A stretch of DNA of 64,000 nucleotides from Methanococcus voltae PS (GCF_024807035.1 NZ_JANUCQ010000003.1:224309-288308), one strand, 5' to 3'. Shown: positions 53,986-63,887, numbered from the stretch's first letter. The notes: generated by a model not told the origin, from the letters alone. Numbers and translations are program-made.

Positions 53986-54906
53986 ATGGAAGAAAAGGCA
54001 CGAGTAAATTATAAAAAGTCATCAAATTCAGATAATTTAAAAGATACTAAATTATCTCCCGTCATACAACTTAAATATTATAATCAAATAATTACTAACA
54101 ATCAATTACAGATTTTAAAACTTTTAAAATTACATAAATCGCAACATAAAGTAGCAGAATTATTAAAAACTCCTGTTTCTTCAATAAACATTCAAATGAA
54201 AAGATTAGAATCTAAATTAAATTTAAAATTGCTGGATTCATCCCCTTCAGGAAGTACGTTATCAAAAGAAGCAGAGGATATTGTATCATACTATAAATCA
54301 TTAGATAAAAGGATTTTAGAAAAACCTTTTGTAGCCTGTGGTTTTATTAGTGGAGAAATTGGAAAATTACTATTTGAAGATATATTAATTTCTTCCTTTG
54401 AAAACATATTAAGATTATATAATTCGGGTTTAACCAAAGTAGTTGGCATAGATGACCCCTATTGGAGTTACAGATTGGAAGGAGAGCCCTTCCCCATTGC
54501 AAAAGATTATTATGTAATGGTTCACAATTCGAAAATCAACGATAGGTTTGATTACAAAAATATGATTGGAATTCACCATTCTGCTCATCGTATTGTTTGG
54601 AAAACATTAAAGCAACAGCAAATTAATTTTAAAATAACCAAAGTAGTTAAAAATCCATTTTATGCTATTGATTTATTAGATGAAGGCTATAGTTTATTTT
54701 TAAACCATAGTTTATTACGCTATTTAAAAAAAGAGCATGTTGTAGAAATTCCAAAGTATTATGAAAAGACTTATTATTCGGTTAATTTTATGAATACTTT
54801 AAAAATTTCTAACGATGTTGATTCAAATTTCGAAAAAGAATTTGAAGAATTAATATATAAAAAAGAAAAAGAAATTAAAAATGCAGGTTTTGAACTAATA
54901 ATTTAA
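53986..54906 (+). CDS. LysR/ModE-type transcriptional regulator
   Basis: A 306-residue regulator. A bacterial-type helix-turn-helix occupies about residues 38-90 (LKLHKSQHKVAELLKTPVSS followed by INIQMKRLESKLNLKLLD), then a periplasmic-binding-like effector domain (VACGFISGEIGKLLFEDILI, VGIDDPYWSYRLEGEPFPIA, VKNPFYAIDLLDEGYSLFL). Such proteins bind a small ligand or anion. The effector is unknown. It lies between the divergent HcgA-like gene and the convergent nikR, so metal or cofactor regulation is a reasonable suspicion. It starts at ATG after GGCGGTAAG. Confidence 0.8.
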   Translation: MEEKARVNYKKSSNSDNLKDTKLSPVIQLKYYNQIITNNQLQILKLLKLHKSQHKVAELLKTPVSSINIQMKRLESKLNLKLLDSSPSGSTLSKEAEDIVSYYKSLDKRILEKPFVACGFISGEIGKLLFEDILISSFENILRLYNSGLTKVVGIDDPYWSYRLEGEPFPIAKDYYVMVHNSKINDRFDYKNMIGIHHSAHRIVWKTLKQQQINFKITKVVKNPFYAIDLLDEGYSLFLNHSLLRYLKKEHVVEIPKYYEKTYYSVNFMNTLKISNDVDSNFEKEFEELIYKKEKEIKNAGFELII

Positions 54907-54959
54907 ATAATAGTCTAACCAATTACATGAATAATAAAGTTTAACGAGGGATTAAGTGA

Positions 54960-55385
54960 TTACTGTGGTATACTACCCCCAGGAACCATAACAGTTAATT
55001 TTACCTGTTTAACACCTTTTTGAGATGTTAATTTATCAGTTAATTCTTTTATTTCTTTAGCATCTCCCCTAACAATAATTACTTCCATACAATGGTCATG
55101 GTCCATATGTATGTGCATAGTAGCCACAATTATCTTTGAATAATCGTGTTGAATCGTGGTTAATTTTTCCATTACGTCAGTGGAATGATGGTCATATACC
55201 ACATTTATAGTACCAGACCTTTCACCATGTAAACTTCTTATCCATTTATGCTTTATGATATATTCTCTGATTGAATCCCTTATAGCTTCACTTCTACTTG
55301 CATAGCCCCTTTCAAGTATTATTTCGTCAAATTCTTCAAGAAGATTCTTAGGCAATGAAATGCTAATTCTATCCATGTCTACCAT
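54960..55385 (-). CDS. nikR: Nickel-responsive regulator NikR
   Basis: A 141-residue NikR. The N-terminal ribbon-helix-helix domain (DRISISLPKNLLEEFDEIIL, YASRSEAIRDSIREY) binds DNA; the C-terminal ACT-like domain holds the square-planar nickel ligands His80, His91, His93 and Cys99 (HIHMDHDHCME), with the same spacing as E. coli His76, His87, His89 and Cys95. With nickel bound, NikR represses nickel uptake genes. The ATG follows GAGGGATATAT. A NikR-box-like inverted repeat lies 99-126 bases upstream. Convergent with the LysR-type gene. Confidence 0.96.
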   Translation of the reverse strand: MVDMDRISISLPKNLLEEFDEIILERGYASRSEAIRDSIREYIIKHKWIRSLHGERSGTINVVYDHHSTDVMEKLTTIQHDYSKIIVATMHIHMDHDHCMEVIIVRGDAKEIKELTDKLTSQKGVKQVKLTVMVPGGSIPQ

Positions 55386-55483
55386 ATATATCCCTCTTAA
55401 ATAACTAAATTTTTAGATATTGTATTATTTGATAATATAATAATAATAGTATTTAATATTTATTATTTATTATTATATATTAT

Positions 55484-55511
55484 GTATTATCAGAATAACA
55501 TAAGATAATAC
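55484..55511. promoter_or_regulatory. Candidate NikR operator, GTATTA-N16-TAATAC
   Basis: GTATTATC (55484-55491) and GATAATAC (55504-55511) form a perfect 8-bp inverted repeat with a 12-base spacer. Read as hexamers this is GTATTA-N16-TAATAC, the same architecture as the E. coli NikR operator GTATGA-N16-TCATAC. It lies in the space between nikR and the DUF2121 gene, so it could control either. Confidence 0.6.
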
Positions 55512-55620
55512 TTTAATATTATAAAATAGTATGTAAATCAATAAAGTAATTATTAAAGCGTTAAAACAAAACTAGTAAATATCATATAAAATAGCATTAA
55601 AATATACCCCTGGTGATATT

Positions 55621-56493
55621 ATGAGCGTTATTATTGGATATTATGGAAATAATGGTTCTGCAATTGCAGGCGATAAGAGAAATATCTTATTTAGAGGTTC
55701 CGAAGAAAATAGAGAGAAATTAGAATCGCTACTATATGAAGGAAAATTAAAAAATGACGAAGAGTTAAAAGAAAAAGCTTTAGAATATGATGTAAATGTA
55801 CATATTACAGACGCCCAAGATAAAGTAAAAAAATTAGATGGTTGCCTAATGGGTGAAGTTAAAATTATAAGTAATCAATCCAAAAGGAAAAGAATGTATC
55901 TATCAAAAAATAGTTGCGCACTTGTTAAAATAATAGATGATAAAATTACCGAAAAGGAGTTAAAAAAAGGTTCTGGAATCATAATTTTTGGAAATAAACA
56001 TTTAAAAAGTCTAGTTCAGGTTGAATTACAAAAAAATGTAAATATTATAAAATCAGGGGATATTTTAAAAATTGAAAAACTCTTTAAAAATATACTATCA
56101 AATATAGATGCCCCTTCTTCAAGTAATGATATTGATTCGTATTCAAATTTCAATTATGTAAATTTAGAAAAAGTTATCATGAAAGATTTAGATAAATTGG
56201 TAGATTATAGAAATGATTTGAAAAACCAAATAATTAAAGTACAAAAATTAATGCTTATTGAGAAAAAAATAGCCACGCAAGGAGAAATAGGTTATATCGA
56301 AAATGGAAAATTAAAACTATATGATAAATATCTTGCAATAGATAGAATTTGTGAAAATCCTACTCTATATTACCAAATAGATATATCAGGCGATGTAAAA
56401 GATGGCGATATTATTATAATAGATGATAATAACCTAAAAGTAAAAAATAAAGATGTTATTGTTTCAGTTGATAAAATAATCTGTAATAAGTAA
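55621..56493 (+). CDS. DUF2121-family methanogen protein
   Basis: A 290-residue member of DUF2121, a family found mainly in methanogens. The N-terminus SVIIGYYGNNGSAIAGDKRN is followed by ILFRGSEENREKLESLLYEG, VHITDAQDKVKKLDGCLMGE and KRKRMYLSKNSCALVKI. The first 20 residues resemble the start of proteasome-type Ntn hydrolases, but no nucleophile at residue 1 of the mature chain is evident. Function unknown. The start ATG follows CTGGTGATATT. Its promoter region contains the NikR-like inverted repeat. Confidence 0.82.
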   Translation: MSVIIGYYGNNGSAIAGDKRNILFRGSEENREKLESLLYEGKLKNDEELKEKALEYDVNVHITDAQDKVKKLDGCLMGEVKIISNQSKRKRMYLSKNSCALVKIIDDKITEKELKKGSGIIIFGNKHLKSLVQVELQKNVNIIKSGDILKIEKLFKNILSNIDAPSSSNDIDSYSNFNYVNLEKVIMKDLDKLVDYRNDLKNQIIKVQKLMLIEKKIATQGEIGYIENGKLKLYDKYLAIDRICENPTLYYQIDISGDVKDGDIIIIDDNNLKVKNKDVIVSVDKIICNK

Positions 56494-56504
56494 ATTTAAA
56501 ATAA

Positions 56505-56924
56505 TTATTTAATAAAGCTTGCGTCTTTAAATTCTATCATCATATTTGAATATTCCTTAGATTGATAAGTACTCCAAGGTTTCAAATGTGTAAAATCAAC
56601 CACCTTACCATCATTTAAAAATATTATATATATTGGATATTTCATAAAATAAGTGTGTACATGTATCTTTCTAAACATGTATTTAAAAATTAACGCTTCG
56701 TTGTGCATTATGTCTTTAAACATTAATCCACGCGCCCTATCTATAAATTTATCTGCATATAAAACTTTAAAATTTCTACCATTTATTTTTAAAATCTTAT
56801 TATCTTTTCCAATATCTTCGTTTAAATTATCCAATATTGTAACTTTTGGAAATTCTCTTCTAATAACGTTATTACTTAAATTTTCGTAGTAGTTCTCTTC
56901 AAAATCTTTATTCACATTGCTCAT
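56505..56924 (-). CDS. DUF192-family protein
   Basis: A 139-residue protein of the DUF192 family (ARGLMFKDIMHNEALIFKYM, HTYFMKYPIYIIFLNDGKVV, and the HLKPWSTYQSKEYSNMMIEF block). It is a small beta-barrel domain of unknown function; bacterial members are often exported, but no signal peptide is visible here. The ATG at 56922-56924 follows AGGTATTTTTTT; 14 further in-frame codons upstream precede that site. It lies 79 bases after the ClpP-class protease gene on the same strand, so they may be co-transcribed. Confidence 0.85.
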   Translation of the reverse strand: MSNVNKDFEENYYENLSNNVIRREFPKVTILDNLNEDIGKDNKILKINGRNFKVLYADKFIDRARGLMFKDIMHNEALIFKYMFRKIHVHTYFMKYPIYIIFLNDGKVVDFTHLKPWSTYQSKEYSNMMIEFKDASFIK

Positions 56925-57003
56925 AAAAAAATACCTTTGTATTAATTTTTTAGATTTAAGATACAATATTTATATGGTGAAATATGTAAATCACCATATT
57001 ATA

Positions 57004-57885
57004 TTATTTAGTATTTAATAGTTTAGATATTGATTTGACAAGACTTTCACTTGATTTTTTAGACTCTTTATTTGAACCATATGGTGCCGGTATATATTGA
57101 ACAGAAGGTCTTTGATTTGACGATTGCTGATATAAATCAAATAAATCATAGATTTCAGCAGGAACTTTTGTATTTATAGCCACACCCAAATTTTGCAACT
57201 TTTCAATATATAATGGATAATCATGAGTCCATTTTCCAGTTGCCAATATTTCGGAAAGTTGTTTGGCTTTTTCTAATCCAACTTTATTTTTCAAAATATG
57301 GCAAACGTAATCTTTAACTTGATTTATAGCTTTTTTGGAGATATCCGCCAATATTAAGGTTTCATCATCTATTTCCGAAATATATTTTTTATCTAGAACA
57401 CTCAGTATGGAAGCCGCAGGATATTGACCAATCTGAGGGTCAACAGGACCCATTACTGAATTTTTGTCCATTATAATTTCGTCAGCAGCCAATGCAATAA
57501 GGCTACCGCCACTCATAGCATAGTGTGGTATAATAACAGTTGTTTTAGCCTTATGTTCCATCAAAGCAGATGCTATTTGCTCACTTGCAAGAACCAACCC
57601 TCCTGGAGTGTGCAATATTAAGTCTATAGGCATATCCTCTGGTGTTAAACGTATAGCTCTTAAAACTTCCTCACTATCTTCAATACTTATAAATTTATAA
57701 AGGGGTAATCCAAACAATGCAAGTTGCTCTTGCCTGTGTATCATTACAATTACTCTAGAACCCCTACTAACTTCGAGTTGCTTTATTTTATTATATCTTT
57801 GTAATAATCGATATTTAAATATCATTTGTGGATAAATGAATAAAAATATAAAAAATACCCATATTAAAATTGAATTATCAAACAT
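57004..57885 (-). CDS. Membrane-anchored ClpP-class serine protease (SDH/SppA-like)
   Basis: A 293-residue protein with an N-terminal membrane segment (ILIWVFFIFLFIYPQMIF, about residues 6-23) and a ClpP/crotonase-fold protease domain. HTPGGLVLASEQIASALMEH forms the substrate-binding loop and HYAMSGGSLIALAADEIIMD holds the likely nucleophile Ser125; MDKNSVMGPVDPQIGQYPAA and a Lys/His further on complete the SppA/SDH-like pattern. Related enzymes degrade signal peptides or membrane proteins. Starts at ATG after GAGATTGGGACA. The C-terminal 30 residues are Ser/Lys-rich. Confidence 0.9.
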   Translation of the reverse strand: MFDNSILIWVFFIFLFIYPQMIFKYRLLQRYNKIKQLEVSRGSRVIVMIHRQEQLALFGLPLYKFISIEDSEEVLRAIRLTPEDMPIDLILHTPGGLVLASEQIASALMEHKAKTTVIIPHYAMSGGSLIALAADEIIMDKNSVMGPVDPQIGQYPAASILSVLDKKYISEIDDETLILADISKKAINQVKDYVCHILKNKVGLEKAKQLSEILATGKWTHDYPLYIEKLQNLGVAINTKVPAEIYDLFDLYQQSSNQRPSVQYIPAPYGSNKESKKSSESLVKSISKLLNTK

Positions 57886-58271
57886 TGTCCCAATCTCACT
57901 TGCAAGTAGTTTAAATATTAAATTGAATATTTAAAACGAATAAATAATCTATTAAATTTATAATTTAATTTGTAAATAGTATTAATTCTATAATGATGAG
58001 TCAACAAATTATAATTTAACAAATTATAATATATGTTATTGTAATATTAATAATTTTATTTCTAATTTTAAATCATAAATAAATTATCAATTTATTAGTA
58101 TAATATACTATTCAATACAAAACAATACAAAAAACAATATACAAATTAGCCAATCTATATATAATAGAGTAAATATAATAAATAGTTCAAGGTTAAGATT
58201 TATTAAAATTTATCCAAAATTTAAATAATAAGCTAAAATTTAAAATTACCAACCTCTAATGAGGTGTATTT
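57886..58271. other. Divergent intergenic region protease/AAA ATPase
   Basis: A 386-base AT-rich gap. AACAAATTATAAT occurs twice (58003-58015 and 58018-58030), and CAATACAAAA-like units recur near 58115-58140. Both genes' promoters are here. ATGATGA at about 57993 resembles a C box, but no D box follows at a suitable distance. No gene is seen. Confidence 0.45.
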
Positions 58272-59393
58272 ATGAAAAATATAACATTTAACAGTATTAA
58301 AGTAAAATCAAACCCTCAAAAAATTGTTGAACCATCAGAAAATAATATAGGTATTAAATACGTTATTTTAGAACCTGTTGGATTCCCAATTAAAATAAAT
58401 GGGGAAAATATTAAAGTTACAGTAGATGATGGTAAATTATTTAATCATTATGCCAGAGACCAATGGGAAAATGAAATAATTAAAGAAGGGGACTACTTAT
58501 TCGACAATAATATTATTCCAGATTATGCATTTAAAATTCTATCAGTATACCCCAAAGATGGCGAAATTACAACAAAAGAAACTATATATAAATTAAACAC
58601 GCCTATTCAAAACGAAATTAAAAATGTTAAAAAAACGTATTTCGAAGAAATTATAGGACAAAATCAAGCTAAAAATAAATGCAAAATAATAATGAAATAT
58701 TTGGAAAACCCTGAAATATTTGGAGAATGGTCTCCAAAAAACATATTATTCTATGGTCCGCCAGGCACTGGAAAAACCATGTTAGCGAGAGCGTTAGCAT
58801 CTCAAACAGAAAGTAATTTAAAATTGATAAAGGCTACAGAGTTAATTGGAGAACATGTGGGAGATAGTTCCAAGGTTATAAAAAGATTATATGAGGAAGC
58901 TGCGACAAACAAACCGTGTATTATCTTTATTGATGAAATAGATGCTATAGCGTTAAGTAGGAATTACCAATCATTAAGAGGCGATGTATCCGAAGTTGTA
59001 AACGCTTTATTAACTGAATTAGATGGCATTCATGAAAATGAAGGGGTAATAACCATTGCAGCTACAAATAATCCAGATATGCTTGATTTAGCCGTTAGGA
59101 GCCGATTTGAGGAAGAAATATTATTTAAAATACCTGATGAAAAAGAACGATTGGAAATATTAAAAACATACTCTAAAAAATTACCTATAAAAGTTAAAGT
59201 GGATTTCAAAAAATACATTAAAAAAACAGAAGGTATGAACGGAAGAGTATTAAAAGAAAAATTATTAAAGCCATTATTACATAAAGCCATTATTGAAGAT
59301 TTGGATGAAATTTCGGAAAAAGAATTTGAAGAAATATTAAATAGGCTAACTAATCAAAATACTAAAAATATCCCATCAGACTTGTATTCTTAA
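58272..59393 (+). CDS. AAA-family ATPase (MJ1494-like)
   Basis: A 373-residue AAA protein. The first 115 residues form an archaeal-specific beta-rich domain (YVILEPVGFPIKINGENIKV, NHYARDQWENEII). The AAA module follows: Walker A GPPGTGKT (162-169), Walker B IIFIDEIDA (about 215-223), the second region of homology VITIAATNNPDMLDLAVRSR with the arginine finger, and a short C-terminal lid. There is one AAA module and no protease domain; it is likely a hexameric remodelling ATPase of unknown substrate. The start ATG follows GAGGTGTATTT. Confidence 0.9.
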   Translation: MKNITFNSIKVKSNPQKIVEPSENNIGIKYVILEPVGFPIKINGENIKVTVDDGKLFNHYARDQWENEIIKEGDYLFDNNIIPDYAFKILSVYPKDGEITTKETIYKLNTPIQNEIKNVKKTYFEEIIGQNQAKNKCKIIMKYLENPEIFGEWSPKNILFYGPPGTGKTMLARALASQTESNLKLIKATELIGEHVGDSSKVIKRLYEEAATNKPCIIFIDEIDAIALSRNYQSLRGDVSEVVNALLTELDGIHENEGVITIAATNNPDMLDLAVRSRFEEEILFKIPDEKERLEILKTYSKKLPIKVKVDFKKYIKKTEGMNGRVLKEKLLKPLLHKAIIEDLDEISEKEFEEILNRLTNQNTKNIPSDLYS

Positions 59394-59554
59394 ACTTAAA
59401 ATACTTTTATTTTTTTAAATTTTAAATCTTAATTTTAATAATGTATAAATTAAAAATAAATATGAAATTATATTATATTATATTATAGTATATTATATAT
59501 TATTTTAAAAATAATTAATTAATTGATAAAAAATAATAAAAAAATAAATTTGAA

Positions 59555-62500
59555 TTATTTAAAGAAATCATCTATTCTAAATTGTTTATTCCTTTCATTT
59601 ACAAATAAACTATCGATTCCTTCTCGAATTAATTCTAATCTCTGTTTTATATAGTCACTTGCCTCATATTTTTCGGCCATTGATTGGGAAACATCCATAT
59701 ATTTCTCAACCGCGCCTTTTGAAACAGTTAATATCAGTTTACTATTACATTTTTTACAGGTTCCTTTTAATGGCATTCTCCTATATTTTGCCCCGCACTT
59801 ACAACGTACACCTTGCCTTGAAAAAGCTCTTAAATTACCTATTAAATCAGGTACGAAGTGTGTCTGAATAACCTTTTCTGCCACATCTCGCTCATCGGTT
59901 GCCCTAATTCGTTTACCTATTTCAAGCTGAGCAGTTGTTTTTTCGAACATTGACCCTAAGGTCTTATATGAACATATTAAAGGACCTTCGTCTACCCTTG
60001 TAGTTTCATGAGTATAACCTAAGCCCTCATATTGTTTTTCAGTACCTAATCTATCGTCAACCGTTTCGATTAACTCTTTTACTTCTTTAGGTGTTGGCAT
60101 ATCTATAGATTTCTCGTAAAATTCCAAAGGATATTCCCATATTGTGTCTAAGTTGTGAACTTCACCATCTACTTCTTTAGGATCTAGTAATGTTGTTAAT
60201 ACTAATGGTGCATCCATCTGCCCGCCTCTTTTATCAGGTAAAAATTTTTTTGAGAAGTTCAAAAAGGCATCCAGCAATAAGAAGAAAGCGTCTTCATCAC
60301 CATCACAATTTCTTCTTTTTGACGCATGGAAATAAGGGTGTGCATAACCAACATTTGCTACACTATAACCCACAATACGTCCAACCATTCCTGCAGAAGT
60401 ATGGGGTGCCATACCAATTATTAGCTGTCCTGCCAATTCATCAGCTTTTGAAATGTTATAATATCTATCTACACCATAATATTTTTCCAATAAATCATCA
60501 ACGAAGTTAGATACATTTACGAAATAAGTCATACAACTTTTAGGAACGATTACATCCTGAACCTTAAGTTCTAAAACTTGCTCATCGTCTATTAATTCAT
60601 TGCCATGAATGTCATAAGAATAACCCAACTCTAGCAATTTTTTAACCGAGGTATGTACTTCTGAAGGCTTAAAATGTGTTATTGGTACATCAGTACAATC
60701 AAATCTCGTAGTGCCATCCTTAAACACATATACGTCGTTTGAAGCTCTTAATATGGCTTTCTCTAAAGGTTCTATTAACTTATCTTTAGAAGTCATACCT
60801 TTAATACATTTTACATCACCAGCTTTATTTAGCGATAAATTAGATAATGCAATTTTCCAGTAGTCCTTTAAAGGTAATCTAACATTTGAAGTTCTTTTTA
60901 AAGGAACTTCTGAGCCACATTTTGGACATTTTCTATAAGCACTTAAAAATCTACAATTAGGGCATGTAGCAACGGATATATCTAAATCATCGTTTGCATT
61001 ATTCTCTATTGCATTGTTTATAAGTCTTACCATACCCCCGGAGTTACCAATCGGGAATAAACCATTTACTGGTGGTTTCATTTTTCTAGAGGCTGCCTTT
61101 TCAGGTCTACCCATCCTTGCACCCACATAAACGTAGCAATTTCTTTTTATGGCTATTTTTGACAGTGAATTTACTAAATGCATTGAATTCAGTATTCTTG
61201 GTAAATTCAAGTTATCATCTAAATCATCTATTGATTTTTTATCTTTTGAATCATCTAATTTTGAAATTTCTTCCAAAATGTTTAAATTTTCTGTATAATA
61301 CGGATTATTGTTTAACAAATCATAATTGCCATCTGTTTTAACTATTTCAAAACCTAAAGATTCTAAAACAGTCTCATATTCAAATAATACCAAATATTTA
61401 TCGTTGTTTTCATGATGCAATAAATGAGGTATCCCGATTAATTCGAGTAACCTCTTACAGTATTTTTGATATTCATTGATATCATCATATTTTAAAACAT
61501 AAAATTGCTCTAAATTCCAATTTGTATTATAAAAGTCCAAATACTGCTCATTTTCAAATAATTTTGAAATAGGAGAATTTGATGATTCTATATCATTAAA
61601 ACTTAATAATTTACCTTTTGAAATAAAATAAATAAGTTTTAATATATCTTCTTTTGAAACATCATGCCAATGATATGTAAATTCAGGATGTAATGGAGTA
61701 TTAGTTTTTTTAGCAAATTCAACAGCTTCTAAAGGAGTTGGATTATTGAAATCTTTAAAAAATGTGTCATATTCAATTTCTTTAGATTTCAATATTTTTT
61801 CATACCATTCGATACACCAACTACTAGGCAATATATTATGATTATTTTCTAAAAAATCACCGTAATTTACCAATATATCGCCTAAAAATAATATCTCTGA
61901 AACTTCTTTTAATTCCAAATTATATTTTTTAGCCAAAATTGGTGATTTTACTTTGAAAACACTTCCTGAGGATAACCTTACGATTGGTGCGTCTATTCCA
62001 TCTACGGGCACTACACAAGTGGCTTTACCAGGTCTTTCTGTTTTTAATTGAGTACCGATTGCCATGAATTCATCAGATAAATACATGGTTGAAGGGTGAA
62101 ATCCATCTGTAGCAAAACCAGTGTTTCTACTTCTACCATATCTTAATCTAAAACCACCAACTGCTGAAGGGTGTGCAAAAACGGGTCTTCCTGCAATTAC
62201 ATCTCCAATATATTTAGTAATAGCATCGATTTTTACATCTGCATATTCTGACCCAAAATCTTCATTTTCAATGTTATCGACATCTTCCTCTCCAATAGTA
62301 TCTTCGCCTGATTTTTTACTTTTAAGGTCTTTTAACCATTCCCATCCTTGAATGTTTAATTTATCTACGTGTCTTAAAATTTTAGGGGCTTTTAATAGCA
62401 CACCTTCAACTAAAGCCAATAAAGCTCCACCCCTTATTTGGTTAGTTTCTACACGTTCTAAATCTCTGTGACCGCTTATATCCACAGGGTCTGTTGCTTC

Positions 62501-63175
62501 CCCCGTAATTTCCACAGATATATTTTTAACTGCAATTCTTATCTCTTCAGGTTTTGGAGAATACTGGAAATTACCAACTTCGGACTGGTGAAGTTCTACT
62601 TCTTCTACATAACGCTCTACTTCATCATCTATAGGTTTGTAAATATCTAAACTCATGTTTTTTCTAACATAATCTCCAACCAATACGGCCAAAGCTTGCG
62701 CTGTTCCTCCAGCACTTCTAATCGGCCCTGCAAAATATATTGCTAAATATTCAGTATTATCAAAATTCTTTTTGATTTTTACACCTGCAATACCTTCTAA
62801 AGGTGCAGCTACTATACCCTCTGTGATTACAGCTAACGCTGTCCTTACAGCTTGTTCTGCCAAAGCGTCTCGCGGGCTTTCAGCATCTTTAAACTCGCCA
62901 AATTTACCTTCTACTATTTCTTTGGCAATTTCTAAAGAAGCTGGCTCCTTACCATGTTTGGAGACTAAATCTCTAATCCTTTGAGATACTCCACTTGGTC
63001 CAACTATACCTTCAACCCGGTCTGCCATATCTTTTGCTAAAGGTATCTCTACTTCGTTAAATACATCCAAATTTTTAGAACGACATGATTTTGCGACGTC
63101 ATAAGTATCCATTACATCTTTCAATATATTCTCAAAATAATTTTTCATGTCTTCTGATGTTTTTACATGTAACAT
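59555..63175 (-). CDS. polC: DNA polymerase D large subunit (DP2)
   Basis: A 1206-residue DP2, the catalytic subunit of PolD. It is unique to archaea and uses a double-psi barrel related to RNA polymerase. Recognisable are [80 protein letters not shown] and the active site [17 protein letters not shown] motif (here [20 protein letters not shown]). Zinc clusters are seen at [20 protein letters not shown] and near the end [19 protein letters not shown]. No intein interrupts it, although inteins are known in other PolD genes. The middle (about residues 480-680) is longer and more Asn/Asp-rich than in compact homologues. Confidence 0.97.
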   Translation of the reverse strand: MLHVKTSEDMKNYFENILKDVMDTYDVAKSCRSKNLDVFNEVEIPLAKDMADRVEGIVGPSGVSQRIRDLVSKHGKEPASLEIAKEIVEGKFGEFKDAESPRDALAEQAVRTALAVITEGIVAAPLEGIAGVKIKKNFDNTEYLAIYFAGPIRSAGGTAQALAVLVGDYVRKNMSLDIYKPIDDEVERYVEEVELHQSEVGNFQYSPKPEEIRIAVKNISVEITGEATDPVDISGHRDLERVETNQIRGGALLALVEGVLLKAPKILRHVDKLNIQGWEWLKDLKSKKSGEDTIGEEDVDNIENEDFGSEYADVKIDAITKYIGDVIAGRPVFAHPSAVGGFRLRYGRSRNTGFATDGFHPSTMYLSDEFMAIGTQLKTERPGKATCVVPVDGIDAPIVRLSSGSVFKVKSPILAKKYNLELKEVSEILFLGDILVNYGDFLENNHNILPSSWCIEWYEKILKSKEIEYDTFFKDFNNPTPLEAVEFAKKTNTPLHPEFTYHWHDVSKEDILKLIYFISKGKLLSFNDIESSNSPISKLFENEQYLDFYNTNWNLEQFYVLKYDDINEYQKYCKRLLELIGIPHLLHHENNDKYLVLFEYETVLESLGFEIVKTDGNYDLLNNNPYYTENLNILEEISKLDDSKDKKSIDDLDDNLNLPRILNSMHLVNSLSKIAIKRNCYVYVGARMGRPEKAASRKMKPPVNGLFPIGNSGGMVRLINNAIENNANDDLDISVATCPNCRFLSAYRKCPKCGSEVPLKRTSNVRLPLKDYWKIALSNLSLNKAGDVKCIKGMTSKDKLIEPLEKAILRASNDVYVFKDGTTRFDCTDVPITHFKPSEVHTSVKKLLELGYSYDIHGNELIDDEQVLELKVQDVIVPKSCMTYFVNVSNFVDDLLEKYYGVDRYYNISKADELAGQLIIGMAPHTSAGMVGRIVGYSVANVGYAHPYFHASKRRNCDGDEDAFFLLLDAFLNFSKKFLPDKRGGQMDAPLVLTTLLDPKEVDGEVHNLDTIWEYPLEFYEKSIDMPTPKEVKELIETVDDRLGTEKQYEGLGYTHETTRVDEGPLICSYKTLGSMFEKTTAQLEIGKRIRATDERDVAEKVIQTHFVPDLIGNLRAFSRQGVRCKCGAKYRRMPLKGTCKKCNSKLILTVSKGAVEKYMDVSQSMAEKYEASDYIKQRLELIREGIDSLFVNERNKQFRIDDFFK

Positions 63176-63244
63176 ATTAAAGGCTCACCACAAATTTAAC
63201 TTAAATTATATTCTAAATCATAAATTTTATAATAAAAAAATACG

Positions 63245-63289
63245 ATTGTATAAAAAAATTAGTATAAATTTTTAATATAATTATACAAT
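63245..63289. promoter_or_regulatory. 9-bp inverted repeat upstream of polC
   Basis: ATTGTATAA (63245-63253) and TTATACAAT (63281-63289) are exact inverted repeats with a 27-base AT spacer that is itself partly self-complementary. It lies 70-114 bases upstream of the DP2 start, in the promoter or long-leader region. Confidence 0.35.
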
Positions 63290-63398
63290 ATGTAGTAAAA
63301 TTATATATAGATATATCATTTACAAAAATAATTTACAAAATAGTTAAATAAATAAAAAAGGTTCCAAATAAATTTAAATAAAAAAAGAAGCATGAAAA

Positions 63399-63641
63399 CT
63401 ATAGCCTGCCTTCTGTAGTTTAAGCGACATTTAGCTAAGCGCTAATGCTTGCACCCGTGTAAAATGAATTGGTTTCACCAGTGTTTTTAAAACTCCTCAA
63501 AAATCATCGTCATTGTTTTAAAACTGTATCCTTTCTATAATTCATTCGTTTCTTCTCAGAAACCTACACTTAGGGGTGGGCAGAGCTTCCTCCTATTGGA
63601 TAGTCGCTAGTTTACTTGCTCCCATATCTATATGACTATAG
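63399..63641 (-). ncRNA. rnpB: RNase P RNA (Methanococcus type M)
   Basis: Minus strand: GGAGGAAGCTCTGCCCACCCC matches the P4/CR-I region of Methanococcus RNase P RNA (I recall GGAGGAAGTTCCGCCCACC for M. jannaschii); ACGGGTGCAAGC and the 3' region CTTAAACTACAGAAGGCAGG fit CR-V and P4'. The ends pair as CTATAG (63636-63641) with CTATAG (63399-63404) for P1. The length of about 243 agrees with the reduced type M. It trims the 5' ends of tRNAs such as those of the operon at 9-10 kb. It lies 130 bases after the 5S gene of the rRNA operon, on the same strand. Exact ends are estimated. Confidence 0.85.
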
Positions 63642-63768
63642 CATATGTAAAATACATTAGTCAATAAAACTATAAAAATATATTGATTCTGCTTTTCTAC
63701 TCACATGTAGTATATTAGCTACATATAGTGTTAGAAAACTCGAATTAATTAAATTAGATAAAAAAAAG

Positions 63769-63887
63769 TGACTAACAGCGTCATCTTGTTCCCACCGTAT
63801 GGCAGTACTTAAGAAATCGCTGGAGGGCTTAATTTCCGAGATCGGAATGGGATCGGATGTACACCTCCGCTATGACCGTTATGTCAA
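63769..63887 (-). rRNA. 5S ribosomal RNA of the rRNA operon
   Basis: Minus strand: GGTCATAGCGGAGGTGTACA, CCGATCCCATTCCGATCTCG, AAGCCCTCCAGCG, AGTACTGCCATACGG and GGGAACAAGATGACG. Helix I is GACATAACG with CTGTTAGTC. The core is nearly the same as the tRNA-operon 5S; helix I differs at four pairs, all still paired, and loop near TGTACATCC is one base shorter. Confidence 0.95.

Noticed and set aside
57990..58040. C/D box small RNA suggested by ATGATGA at about 57993
   Set aside because: No CTGA D box or terminal stem follows at a plausible distance.
62121..62984. Several plus-strand open frames of 60-76 codons, and others over 59659-61341
   Set aside because: All lie antisense to the DP2 gene; none has a ribosome binding site or recognisable protein.
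59555..63175. Intein in the PolD large subunit
   Set aside because: The frame is continuous without the splicing blocks of an intein; the extra length is low-complexity Asn/Asp-rich sequence.
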